A stretch of DNA of 55,457 nucleotides from Sphaerosporella brunnea (lineage: Eukaryota > Ascomycota > Pezizomycetes > Pezizales > Pyronemataceae). The notes under the pieces are model-generated. The model had not been told where the DNA came from, did not search any database, and was given only the letters and a program-made list of their open reading frames with translations. The stretch is taken from NCBI GenBank assembly GCA_008704415.1, contig VXIS01000316.1:1-55457 (forward strand), given 5' to 3'. The translations under genes and the position numbers were made by a program. Below, in pieces: positions 13,020 to 24,191 of the stretch (positions within the stretch are counted from its first letter, which is position 1; the number at the start of each line of letters is the position of its first letter).

Positions 13020-13668
13020 CTCAATGCACTCATGCGTGACTTTTTGCTGCAGCAGGGATAACGTTTGAGAAACACCCAACATCAGGCCTTGGCAGTTTAC
13101 CCTGTGGCTGGTGATGTGACTCTCCGTGGCTGGGCTTACGTCATCCCTCGCATGTCACCAGCTTCTGCAACACCTCTTTCCAAGTGTCTTTCGGGTCCGT
13201 ACTTGCTATGGACCAACCGGAGACCCGATGACAAATGTTGGTTCTGCAACAAAGCGCCTCGGCAGACCAGAGAACACCTCTTTAAAAGGTGCGCTAAGTG
13301 GCGGAAGGAGCAGACCGCAATGTGGGGAGCGATCCGAGAAGCGACAAAAGAGAAAGACAAGGACGGCTGGGGGAAGACCGCCACCCCCATTAAGAAGATC
13401 CTGGCAGATGGCCGCTGTACAGAGGCCGTCTTAATTCTTCTGGACTGCACTCAGGTTGGCAAATAGCCGGAGAAGCCGTGAGAATGCTATGACAGATGTG
13501 TGTCTCTCCTTTGTTTACTACAGACGAGTTTCCTTGGTACTTTCCTATCGTCCCTAAATCACGCCCGTCTGTGGACACATGAGGTCCAAGGGTAGATTTT
13601 GTATATAGCCCACATGTCGTGACAGCAAGCGGCCTAATACAGTATGATTTAAACAAAAAAAAAATCAA
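13020..13668 (+). mobile_element. 5'-truncated LINE (non-LTR retrotransposon) 3' end
   Basis: 13065-13466 encodes the C-terminal tip of a LINE reverse-transcriptase ORF. It carries a zf-RVT zinc finger (CWFC, then REHLFKRC) followed by KWRKEQTAMW and ILADGRCTEAVLILL. The stop is at 13464-13466. The sequence then runs through a 3' untranslated region (TGTGTGTCTCTCC at about 13497, GGGTAGATTTTGTATATAGC at about 13590) to an A-rich tail near 13659-13668. No reverse-transcriptase or endonuclease region remains. The same 3' untranslated region recurs at 27327-27480 and more distantly at about 45955-46050. Confidence 0.85.
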
Positions 13669-14032
13669 TCCAAGTGTCTTTGCTATCTAGCTTTTTGACT
13701 CACTCTGATCTCGTAAACCAGCATCAAACTCACGTTCTTTTCGTTGCTCTTTCTTGCTCTCCCTCAACCCGCTGCCGGGACGAGTCACCGACCCCACCAC
13801 GACGATCCCGAACTCCCCAGCGTCCCAGCCTCCACGACCAACATGCATCGAGCCTCTAGGTCTCGATCTCCTCGGTACTCGAGTACAGACTCTCAAGCGA
13901 CATTGAGAAGTCATGGGGGTCGGTTAAGCCAATTACACGAGAAGGATCGACTACTCTCATCCCACTAAACCCCTGTGGCTTTTTTCTTTGTTTGTAATCA
14001 AGTTTCATGTCTATACGACCGCGAACGATCAT

Positions 14033-14345
14033 GACAGACCCTCTACTCGTCCCCAGCCTTATCCTGTCCACCCCCTTATTGATACTATCTCATGGGTCAA
14101 CTGCGGCCACCCAAACCACCAGAAAGGAAAAATACAATAGAGAAACAAAAGAAAGAAACAGGCCCATAACAACATATAAAAGCCTCGGCCACCAGGGCCA
14201 GGTCACACCTCCCCCTCACCAGAATCGGATGATGGTGATGAAACATCCTCCTCCACCACGGATTGACCAACCTTTGTATCACACAGAAACTGCAGGATAT
14301 GCGGGGTGGCCTTCTCCTCCCGGAACTTCTCTTGGTCAGTCTGTT
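14033..14345 (-). mobile_element. LINE family B 3' end fragment (minus strand)
   Basis: Read on the minus strand this encodes FREEKATPHILQFLCDTKVG, then a non-coding stretch including ACCCATGAGATAGTATCAAT. Essentially the same sequence occurs on the plus strand at 28240-28545. The peptide resembles the last residues of zf-RVT LINE ORFs such as that at 13065-13466 (a leucine-rich LQFL/LILL helix followed by DTKVG/CTQVG). It is a 5'-truncated copy of a second LINE family. Confidence 0.65.
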
Positions 14346-14803
14346 ATTGTCAGTCTGAAGCGACGCTGCCCGGATGATGAGAAGCCAGAAGACAATGGAG
14401 AAGAGCATTTTCGAACTAGACCAAGTGGTATTCCGTTAAGGAAACGAATTTTCCGCCACCTTCTTGCTTTGTTTATTCTGTCATCCAACGTTGCTGAGCG
14501 AATTGTGGAAAACACATATTTCCCTCAGCTTCTGGTTCCAACGGTGAAAGAACACCTTATTGGACGGAATACAATTGGCCGTGACATCGTTAAGCTGTGG
14601 CATAGCAATCGTGAGGACCTGAAATTTCATCTTGGACGGCACATTGCCTCCGGCGGTATGATTAGCCTTACTCTCGTACAGGTTGTCGATGCGCGATGGC
14701 TGCTGAGTGATGGCTAAAACCTTGCAGAAAAAATAGGTTGTCAGAGTAGGCCTTACAACATTGAGTGTTTATAGGTCCGACTGCTTTCAACCTCATATCA
14801 AAA
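14346..14803. other. No supported gene
   Basis: A plus-strand ORF runs through 14007-14717 (236 codons), but its first half reads antisense through the LINE fragment. I see no conserved motif in the remainder (RSFRRHL-type charged sequence). I treat it as non-genic. Confidence 0.3.
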
Positions 14804-14804
14804 A

Positions 14805-14888
14805 GCCCCCATGGCCCAGTGGTATAAACTGCCGGGTAGGACTGGTACCCCTTCACAGCTGGGGTGCCCCGGTTCAAGTCCTGGGGCT
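14805..14888 (+). repeat. tRNA-derived (SINE-like) sequence
   Basis: An A-box-like TGGCCCAGTGGTATAAACTG and a perfect B box GGTTCAAGTCC are correctly ordered and spaced for an internal RNA polymerase III promoter. GCCCC near the 5' end can pair with GGGGC at the 3' end, and GGTACCCC pairs with GGGGTGCC. However the middle hairpin has a 9-nt loop, and the T-stem's 3' half is used up by the acceptor helix. It therefore does not fold as a functional tRNA. A tRNA pseudogene or SINE head is likely; the T-rich stretch to about 15010 could be its body. Confidence 0.5.
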
Positions 14889-15813
14889 TCCTCGCCACCT
14901 CCTCCACGCCTGGGAGCGGAAGGTTTTTGCTGCTCTCCCCTTTGCGTAGATTTTGTTGCCTAAGCACGTGGACTCTTTTATTAATTTTCTTATGCATTTC
15001 TTTTATTTTCTTTGTCGCTTGGTTGAGAGGGGAGGTGTGGAGTTGAATGGTGGGTTACTGAGCAGGCGGGAGTGGACAGAGTGAGAATGCATGACCGCAC
15101 TCCTCACGCTTGCCCATTAGAAGAAAGACCACACGGTGTGCAGTCATTAGTACAGCGCCACTTAGAACAAATGTACGTGATTTTCTCTATTGCAGCGGGC
15201 GTCGGGCATGGTGGTAGAGTGAAGCGCCGGCGTCGTCGCTGTTCTACTTGCTAAGACAAAAGTTACGAATGATGTCATGACTACTGACCAAGGTTACTGA
15301 ATATAACCTGAACGTAACTCCGTTCATGGGCAACACTATGCTGCGCAGTTTGGCTACTTAGTTTCGAGAATGCTTGCACTGAAGGCTTCAGAAGAAGATA
15401 ACCGATGCGACACAGCTTCTTCCTCACTTTTGCCTCTTGAACGGCTTGGATGGCATTCTTTTGTAGCGGTGCAGTTGGCTCAAGGTCGTCGGCTTGTTTG
15501 TGGGACTTTTTATGGTTGTTTGAGGGGAGTGTCTTTTTGGCTGGCGGTGCACTTAGCGCGAATGGGCTTGCAATTCTCGGAAGTGGCTTTGCTCAATTGT
15601 TAAATCTGCTCGGGTTCCGGGATTTCGACAAGCCATTGGTGCTTCGGAGGGAAAGGTGTGGCAGATTTATCCATCCAGACTGTCTTTATCAAGGCCCGCG
15701 GCCTGACAAACCTGATTGACCCTAGGAAGAACTCCCGACCCTAGGAAGAACTCTCCGGCGCCTTCCACAGCTTTCAACCGACAATAAAAAGAAGAATGAC
15801 AATTGGTGAGGCG
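14889..15813. other. No supported gene
   Basis: Several ORFs of 60-90 codons overlap in different frames, without motifs or splice logic. The tandem phrase CCTAGGAAGAACTC occurs twice at about 15721-15750. Nothing else is recognised. Confidence 0.3.
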
Positions 15814-16179
15814 TCAGCGAATCACAGGTATGGGAGCTGTGGCTTCTACCAGCCAGCCAACTTGAATTCCGGCTCTAGCAATGTATGATCGCGTGTCTAG
15901 CTGTCCTTCCTTGATGTTGTCGGGTATGATTGCGAGACGGACGCAGATATGGGAAACCGGAAGACAATTGCAACTGTGCGACTCTATGTAGGATTCGATC
16001 GGCAAACAGTCCGAGTTGTGTGGCGTTGTGCTATTGTGAGAAACACCCTGCTTTTCCATCGGATAGTTATGCAGCTCGCCAGTAACAGACCAGACGACCG
16101 GTTTTTGGCTTATCTTTCGCATTGAATGGCTAGCATTTAAATAAATAGAAGCGTTCAGTCGTTGGGAAGGGTTTGGCAT
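15814..16179 (-). CDS. Hypothetical 121-residue ORF
   Basis: This ORF starts with ATG and has no recognisable domain, signal peptide or membrane segment. It contains a Cys-rich patch (SHSCNCLPVSHICVRLAI). It is isolated between repeats and may be a chance ORF or the last exon of an unseen gene. No family can be assigned. Confidence 0.2.
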   Translation of the reverse strand: MPNPSQRLNASIYLNASHSMRKISQKPVVWSVTGELHNYPMEKQGVSHNSTTPHNSDCLPIESYIESHSCNCLPVSHICVRLAIIPDNIKEGQLDTRSYIARAGIQVGWLVEATAPIPVIR

Positions 16180-17495
16180 TGCATAGCGGCAAGCCGGCGG
16201 GAGTGGGGGGACTGGCGGCAGAGTATGTTATGGTGCGCGTTCATCTCATTGGCTTGGACGTTGTTTTGGTGGTGATGGCGATAATGAGTATTTTCAACTG
16301 GACTGCTGTAGGAACCACCGCCACCACCGGCATAAATGTGGACCCCACTGCACCAAAGATCTTAAAATCCTCTGCATGCCATAGCGTTCGTCCCACTGGC
16401 TAACGCGGTGGTTTCGGCTTCGTCATTCTGGGGCGAACTGAACTCTGGGCTGCCGGCCGGCCGCCACACTCGCAATCGTCTCGCCCCTCCAAGACGACTC
16501 TCAGTCCCCCCATCGCACGCACCTATGGAGAATCTCACAGACACCGAGTTCGTCTCTGTTGCCCCCAACGCGGATGATCACCTGGAACGTGACGCCTCAG
16601 CGTCCCTCATGCCTATGGCTGTGACCAACTGGTAGTTTATCACCAGCGTTATATTCTTGCATGCTGCAACAGAAGCGGCAGACGCAAAGGCCGGGGACTT
16701 GCAGCAACAGAAGAAAAGGCTCTTTCTTGCGTTCCTTGCGTTCATCTACATAGATCACAAAAAACCCGGCAAATCCAAGGTTAGATGGTATCTCAACCCG
16801 GACTGATCTACCTAGTCTTATCACCAACCTGCCAAGCCGTCGGGGCTCGAACGGCTGCTTGGGCTGCACAACACGCCTAGCTGGCTGCTATTTCAGTCGA
16901 ATGTGCACTGCAGAAGGTTCTGGCGATCGGTTACCGGAGTGTTTCATCGTTCGTTCAAGCCCGGTGTTTCGACTTTCCATCCAAAAAATCCAGTTTTTTG
17001 TGCTTCTTCGAAGCTTGGAAACCCGGCGATGTGCTAGAGAAGCGGTGATTTGAAAAATTCTATGCTGCGTTGACATTTATCTCCACCGAAATCGAAATTT
17101 GAGGCAGGCGGTGCTATCCTCCATACCTAGATCTGAAACGCAGGCGCCGTCGGCCAAAATTTCCCCAACATCAGAAATTAGTCTCGGTCCAGGCGCAGGG
17201 AATTTATTGTAAAAAGTACCGTCCCGAGTATGCGCATGCGAGTTGAAGTTTCGCCGAACGATCTTAGTCGGAGAAGGGATACCGTATTATCTCGGTAATG
17301 AAGCAAGAACACCGGCGCGGAAGTATGCTGTATATAGTGTACAATGAGCCGCAGGCTCGGGGTGGAGGCGGCTGTTAGTGATCGAGACCGCAAAAAGTAG
17401 AACCTTAAACAAAGCGCGGTGGAGAGAGAGAGAGAGGGCCATAGGTTCGTCTCCAAACCCGGTCGGGAGCACCTGTCGGAGCTCAACAATACTAT
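16180..17495. other. No supported gene
   Basis: Only short, mutually overlapping ORFs are present. A proline/serine-rich peptide at 16408-16635 and its antisense partner have no family resemblance. Nothing else is recognised. Confidence 0.3.
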
Positions 17496-18220
17496 GACTA
17501 GTCAACGCATAGCTTCATCTCCACCACCCTCAACCCCGCTCGAGGAAAGCGACGATGAATCGAGAGTTCAAGCCGCCGCAAAGAAACATTCTCTAGACCA
17601 CCCGGTCAGATTCGTCTATTAACGATCAGGATTTGTTTCAGCCGGATCAACCTTCGATTTCGGCCATCACCCAACCTGAGCCAATCGAAATCCAAGCTCA
17701 ACGATACCATGGGATTTCTCAATGTATAGCTTCCCCACCCCCACCCCCGCTCAAGTACAGCGACGACGGCCCAGCCTTTAAGCCGCACCGGAGATCCCAA
17801 CGGTGGGCTATCGAGCCCGATGCACCTATTCAGCCTGCGTTTATCCAACCTAAATCATCTCTCCAAATCCAACCACGACAATACAACCAGACCGATCCAG
17901 ATCTAGTTTCACCGCGCCCAATTGTGCGACGCCCGGAGGCAAAATTACCTATCCAGCCCCAACTCTCGTCAATCATTGAGGATGACCAGCCTGATTCATT
18001 GCTCCGACATGTCGGCAATACCTGGATCGAGGGGCTGCCCGCTTCACCGGCTCGAGTTGAACAAAGGCCTGGGACTAAGCAAAAAATAGTTTCACATAGT
18101 GGCCCATCTTTCGTACAAGTTGCGGTACCCAGTGCACATGGTTGGCCTGAACGACTCCAGGGACCCAGCATTCCTAACACTATGCCCTCTGATTTTAGCG
18201 ATGGTCTGGACACCCATTAA
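17494..18220 (+). pseudogene. Disordered hypothetical protein with a probable frameshift
   Basis: ATG at 17494 opens MTSQRIASSPPPSTP, ending after 42 codons. From about 17605 another frame continues to the stop at 18218-18220 (RSDSSINDQDLFQPDQP onward). The two parts share a duplicated motif: SQRIASSPPP with an SDDE stretch, then SQCIASPPPPP with SDDG, suggesting one Pro/Gln/Ser-rich protein with an internal repeat and a 1-nt shift near 17605. A tiny intron could also join them, but 25 nt is too short. Low complexity and isolation make function and reality uncertain. Confidence 0.3.
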
Positions 18221-18845
18221 TTTACCGGGTTTGCACCCCACCAAATACTTGCACTCTTCGGCATTATTGACCAGGCACTTTTTTTCCACCTCACCTTTAT
18301 TATAATCGCTGGGGAAATTCAGCGGTATTACTACTGCGGGGGATAAAGGCGGGGTGGAAAAGCGCGCTCATAGGGTGCCCGAATAAATAGTAAAACGGCT
18401 TTTTACTCCCATACCCCTCTGGGGCAAAACCCCCCCATTTTTTTACTCTTACTACCGTACCCCCTGTGATCGTTCACACATCCTTCTCACACGTCCCAAC
18501 GATATTTTCTTCGCAGCAGTCAAGTCCACTTGAATTATCATACACTGTACTGAACAAAGTGTGCGGCCGTCTGCATATTGGTACATAATGACCTATCTCC
18601 TTGCAGTTGGAGCAGACGGCGACTGGGGAGAAAATGAACGCGATTTAATTTCTATATCTCCACATCCAGCCCCCGGTAAGTTGAAAAAAAATTGGTTCGA
18701 GAACCAGTACAGCTTCCTCATCAGGCGCCCGGTTCGCTTTTTTAAAGCCGAAGATTGCGCGCTCCAGTACTTGAATTGCACTCACCGCGCCAAGCCCGGT
18801 GGCACTAGCTGGTGATGTATTATTTTATTGTTATTGTTAATATCA
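18221..18845. other. No supported gene
   Basis: Unique-looking AT/GC-mixed sequence lies upstream of the tRNA-His gene. No ORF has a recognisable motif. No repeat seen elsewhere in the window could be matched here. Confidence 0.3.
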
Positions 18846-18917
18846 GTCGGTGTAGTATAGTGGTGAGTACAGCTCGTTGTGGCCGAGCAGACCCATGTTC
18901 GATTCATGGCACCGACA
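18846..18917 (+). tRNA. tRNA-His (GUG)
   Basis: Acceptor GTCGGTG (18846-18852) pairs with CACCGAC (18910-18916), followed by discriminator A. The D arm contains TAGTATAGTGGTGAGTAC. The anticodon stem GCTCG/CGAGC encloses loop TTGTGGC with anticodon GTG. The T arm is CCATG-TTCGATT-CATGG. The layout closely matches eukaryotic cytosolic tRNA-His. There is no intron. A long T run at about 18931-18944 is the RNA polymerase III terminator. Confidence 0.95.
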
Positions 18918-21900
18918 GTTCATCTCAATTTTTTTTTTTTTTTTGTTTTTTTATTCGGGTTTTGTCTGGGTTGCAAATCGACATTCTGGTTATTTTTACC
19001 CAGGTTATAAAGCGCCCCCCTGTGTTGCGGGTAGCCAGCCCAAACGGCCCTGGCTGCATGGACGAGCTGGCTTCTTTATCAGCCTGGCTAGCTTTTTGAT
19101 GTTCGACCGCCAATGCGGACGGCCCCAACCTCTGCTCTTTATATCAAGTTGAATGAACAGGGGTTTTGCTGTGGTTGGCCCAAGCTTAAGACTTCAATTA
19201 AGGGCCCGTTTGGATGACTCGGTATGGTGGCGAAACGGCCGTTTTCCCTGGCTCGGCACTGGGAATACAGACACCCCCCGTAGAGCACCCAGCCTCCACC
19301 TCCAACCGGGGGGGTGCGCACTCCCTTTCCATCCGCCCAGATTACGAAGGTGTTCAATAGCTCTTTGTATCAGCTCACGAGGGGCTCTCTTGAATCCTGA
19401 TGGTGGCTGCACAAGAGCTTGAGGATGGCGGTGTGGTTATGTGGGAGTTTGAGAGGAAAACTGATCTCTTGAGTTGAATTCCTGTTTTTCGTTCACCAAG
19501 TCTCACAGTTCAATTTCGAGGTTTGTTCAATTATTCAATTTGTCACGCAAACCTCGTCGTGGTATTTCTAGTCCCTGATTTGCAAGAAAAACACCTGTTC
19601 TAGCTGTTCAGCAAGCTACTTAGTGTCCATCCAAACATGCCAAAAGCACTAGGTGTCACAGAGGCTCTACCCGCTTCGAACGGAATCAATAATGTTGCAC
19701 ACACCCCGCATCGGACACTTCACATCTGCATAGCCGAATCTGGCTCTCTTCCTCCTCCTCCGGTATACTCTTCAAGCAAGGGTCGATTGCATTTGGGAAT
19801 CTCTCACTCCGCCTGTGGGTATTGAAGGGGATATCAAGCGCGCGATTGACATTGTCTACCGTCTCGGTGGCTATTGTCTGGGCCAGGACTAGACGACAGG
19901 CGTAATCCAGGTTCCCATCTTCCAACGGACGGAAATCCCGACTTCCAGCTCCTTGGAATGTAATCCCAAAGCAAACTCTGTCGGTGGGCCTCGGACAACT
20001 CATTTTGGTTTCGAAGGAACCCCCACGTTCACAATGATGCCGAGAATTGGTTTCTTTAAGCGTGAAAACAAGCTGCTTGCGGGATCCGAGGAAAAGCGGC
20101 TGGAACATGTCGTTTGATTTTTGGATCCGGTCAGCTACTGGTAGTGTCTGTGAATTTTCCGAGCTGTCGGTAGGACAGTAGACCCTCCGTCCGTAGGCCG
20201 CAACACTTGTATTCACAGGCTGAGAAGGACCGATTATGAGCTGCTTGGTATTGTCTGACGTGAGACGAGGCTGTTTTTGCAGTAGAGGACTCGACTCCGA
20301 TGTGGCGCGTTCAGTGTTGCCAATAGCCAGCCTGGGCTGTCGGCTGTTAGGTGAGTGAGAGTGGGATGGGCGTCGCACATCAGCTTCACCGACACTCACT
20401 CGCGTGTGTGCAGCCCGGCTGCGAGGTTGGCGTCCAAGTCCGAACTGGCTACCGACAACACTGGGCGCATTTGCGGGACTGCAGGCGCGTTGCATGGCTG
20501 CCCTGCATAGGTCACGTCGGTCGACATGCGACGCTCAGAATCGTGGATAATCTACAACGAAGCAGGCGTCCCGATGATGATTCATTGTACGTCATAACCC
20601 TAACCTCGCGTGCACACACGCGCCTCACATCAACGCATTCAACAGCAACGGCGACGGCAATCAGGAAGCTGCCTCGCACTATACAATCAACTGCCAATGC
20701 TACGTTCTTCCACATCCACTAGATACGGCGTCGGCCAGTCCATCCCACCGTCGCAGGCTCTCGCTTGGAAAGAAGCGCTGCGCCCTTTGTTTCGCTTCGT
20801 CGTGGAAAACGACGCGTACCAGGTCCGTTTGGACGATGATCGTAGCGTCCTAGCCCTCGCCGCAGCGTTGCGCGAGTCACTGCTTCGTATCGCGCAAGAA
20901 TGTGAGGTGGACGAACCACGAAGTCAGCGGCTGGCTGGAACGCAACACGTACTCCTCGTGAGCCCCCTCCATACCCTCAGAAGAAAGGAGCTCGTCGTGC
21001 GCGACTTCGTTTCGATGCTGGTCGAATACTTTCACCGTGAAGGCTGCTTAACGCTTCCATTCCGTATGGAAACCCTCATTCGCGCGGTCGACATCTTCCT
21101 CGAACCGGTCCCAAACGTCGGAAGTCCGGCCAGGTCTTTGCGTGCTACCAAGATGAACGCCATCGCTGTCGGCTCCATGCGCGTTCCGATGCCTTTCGAA
21201 TCTCTGCAGAGCATGAAGGAGACCCAACACTCTAAGGTGGTTACCACGCGGGCAACTGAACTGCACGGTGCACTCTGGTACACAGCGGACGACTCCTTCT
21301 TTGATACTTTCTTCCCCGCCGTCGACGATGCCCCGCTAGCCTCCCTGGTTCCACCTGAGCAGTCTAAAAAGGATATCAAACGGTGGTTTTGCGAGTACTA
21401 TGAGTTGTTTCAGCGATCCAATGCTGGACGCGGCCAACCGGCCGAGCATTGGGCGTGGAACCTCTGCCATACCCACGTTCTCGGCGGTACCGACAAGTCG
21501 GAGCCAACGGTTGACCTTTTTGTCACATCGGAACCTGCCGCCAAGAGCATCTCAGAGCCCAACTGGTCAGACGTTCTGGTTCCCGGCCAGCTGAGGTGCA
21601 GGGAGGGCCTCGAAGACCTGAGTTACGCCGTGGTAAAGGAAATCTCTAACTGCGCCCGTGAGATCATTCGTATACAGCCCGGTCGGCGTTTCGTTCACGC
21701 CTTCACAGTTATCAACAGCGAGATGCGTTGCTGGATCTTTACTGCCGCTGGCGGTCTTTGTTCCCGCTCATTCTCCCTCCAGGAGCCCGACGGCCAGGAC
21801 ATATTCTGCCGTGTCTTTGCTGGCTATATGCGCATGAGCCGTCAAGATCTTGGACTCGACAAGCATGACCCGAAGGCGACCGCCACCCCCACACCCATCG

Positions 21901-24160
21901 GCGACCACGTATTCAATATCCACTCGGTACTCTTATGGCCCGCCCCGGGAGCCTTTACTCGTGGTACTTCCTGTTGGCTAGCGGAGTACGCCAGTCAGCC
22001 TGAGTCGGCGCCAGTGGGCCCGGTTGCGGTGAAGGACTCCTGGCACGCCCCCCAACACGAGCACGAGGCTGCAATGCTGGCGGACGCCCAGAAAGCTGGT
22101 GTCGAGGGCATTGCTGATTACGTCGCGAACGATGAGGTGGAGACTATTCACCAGATTCTGGGCGATACGGTACTGCGTGCTGCGATAGAGTTGGATTTTG
22201 ATTGGCGTTCAAAAAAGCTGCCGTCGCCTTACGCCAGGGCGTCGACGGCGATAGAGCTGGACTCCGAGCGGCGTACAAAAAAACGAACGTCGCCTTGCTT
22301 CGGCCCATCTGCCAAGCGCGTGAAGGGGGCTGCGCCGCTGACTATTACCACTACTATCCCCAACCATGTCCACACGCGGGTGGTGACGTCTCCCGGAATT
22401 CCAGTCGACGAATGCGAGTCCTGGCTGCAAGTGCTACTCACCATCCGCGACGCTGTTCGTGGTCACCACTCCCTCTTCACCCGCGCCTCCATCTTGCATC
22501 GCCACATCAACGTCAATACCATCAAGCTGACCCATCCGACGTGCCCGCGCCCGGACGGATTCTACGGATTCCTGAGCGACCTCGAGCACGCCCGTCGGCT
22601 TTCGGACCCCGCCTGCGGCACGCCAGCGCAGACGGCCACTTACCGTTTCCGCTCCTTCGAGTCGCTGGAAGGCAACGCTGGGTTCGTCTATACGTTCTAC
22701 GACGATCTGCTGAGCTTCTTTTACGTTTTTATCGCGCTGTGCGCAGCGGAGGTTGCCACCGAGTGGGACTCTCAGTATGGACCCTGCGGTAAATTTGTAA
22801 TTGGCATCGACCAAACAAGTTTCGAGAGAGTGCTCCGCCATTTCCCGCAGGACATCTCGGAGACGGAGTCGCGTTCATTGACCATCGCCGTGACGGAGGC
22901 GCGTAAGGCTCTGTGGCCGACCGGTAGAAGGTTCGACCGAACGCTCCTTGAAAGTGATGTCGTGAGAGAGCAGATGTATGCACAGTTTATCAGGGCGTTT
23001 GATAAGGCGGCTTGGATTGTGGACCCGGACATGGCACTGTATAGGGCTGAATGGGCCCGGGGGCACCATGGCGTGGAGCCGGCGGTGTAGTTACGGTAGT
23101 GGCGATCCCGCTGATGCTAGATCGAATTCGTGGCTTCTCGGTCGCTACGGCCGGGGTGGGGGGTTGTCTGCACATAGAGCGGTTTCATTTCGGGTCCGTT
23201 GGCCTGTGCTTTTGCTTGCTTGCGTGCCTGCATTGTTGGGTGAAATGCTGTTCGGTTTCAGGATTTGACCGGCACAGCGGTAAAGTCAAGCGCTTTCGTT
23301 GGAGGAAATACTTCTCTCTTTCTTCTAGTTGAGGCAAGCAGAGCAGTGGATCAGAAGCTGAATGATACAAAGCCCATCTTGCGCCAGCGTCAATTCGAGA
23401 AGTGGACTATGTTGCCTGTCCAGAAATAGAGATGCTGCTTTTCCTGATCGTCCATACATTTCTTTACCTTTCTGAAAACGACACGCAGCTCGAGGCCAAA
23501 CTACACTGCGAAAAAATAAAGTTGCGCGCCGTGACCGAGCGACGTCTCAGGAAGTGGGCTTGTTTTTGGCGTCGAACAACTACCACAGGCGACTCCTACA
23601 GCGGCAGTCACATCGAATCCATTGGGAGCTCTCCATTCGTACCATCTTCGAGTTCCAGCAACTCCTCCTCCTCCTCAATTTCTAGTAACTGCTTTTTCTT
23701 CAACCTGATCCAACCAAGCGAGTCCCGGAAGGAGCGGTCCAGAATACGAAGGTTTCCATGAACGTAAGACGGGTTATCGACTCAGCCTACGTACTGTACT
23801 GTGAGCTCTGAAGTGCTCTTTTAGGCGAGTTATATAAACCTCACACTACCGGACTCAACTTGAAGCCAACAATTCCCCGTGGATGTAGAGCAGATGGAGA
23901 CCTTTACGTATATATATATATATATATCGATACGCCTTGTCCCCCGGGGGGCGCGTGGTAGGTTTGAAAGTTTGACAGAAATTCGGAGTTGGGGTGGCAA
24001 CTTGCAAGGCATCTCTGTGTTGTGCAATCTGTGAAGGCCCAGAACGGGTCGGTCGTCTTGAGGACGAAGTCGTTCCCTATCTCACTTTCGCCCAGACGTC
24101 GAGCTGGAGGCGGTGTCGTCGTCCTCCCTCTCTCGACGAGGAGGTGCCTGCATCAGACAA

Positions 24161-24191
<31 letters not shown>
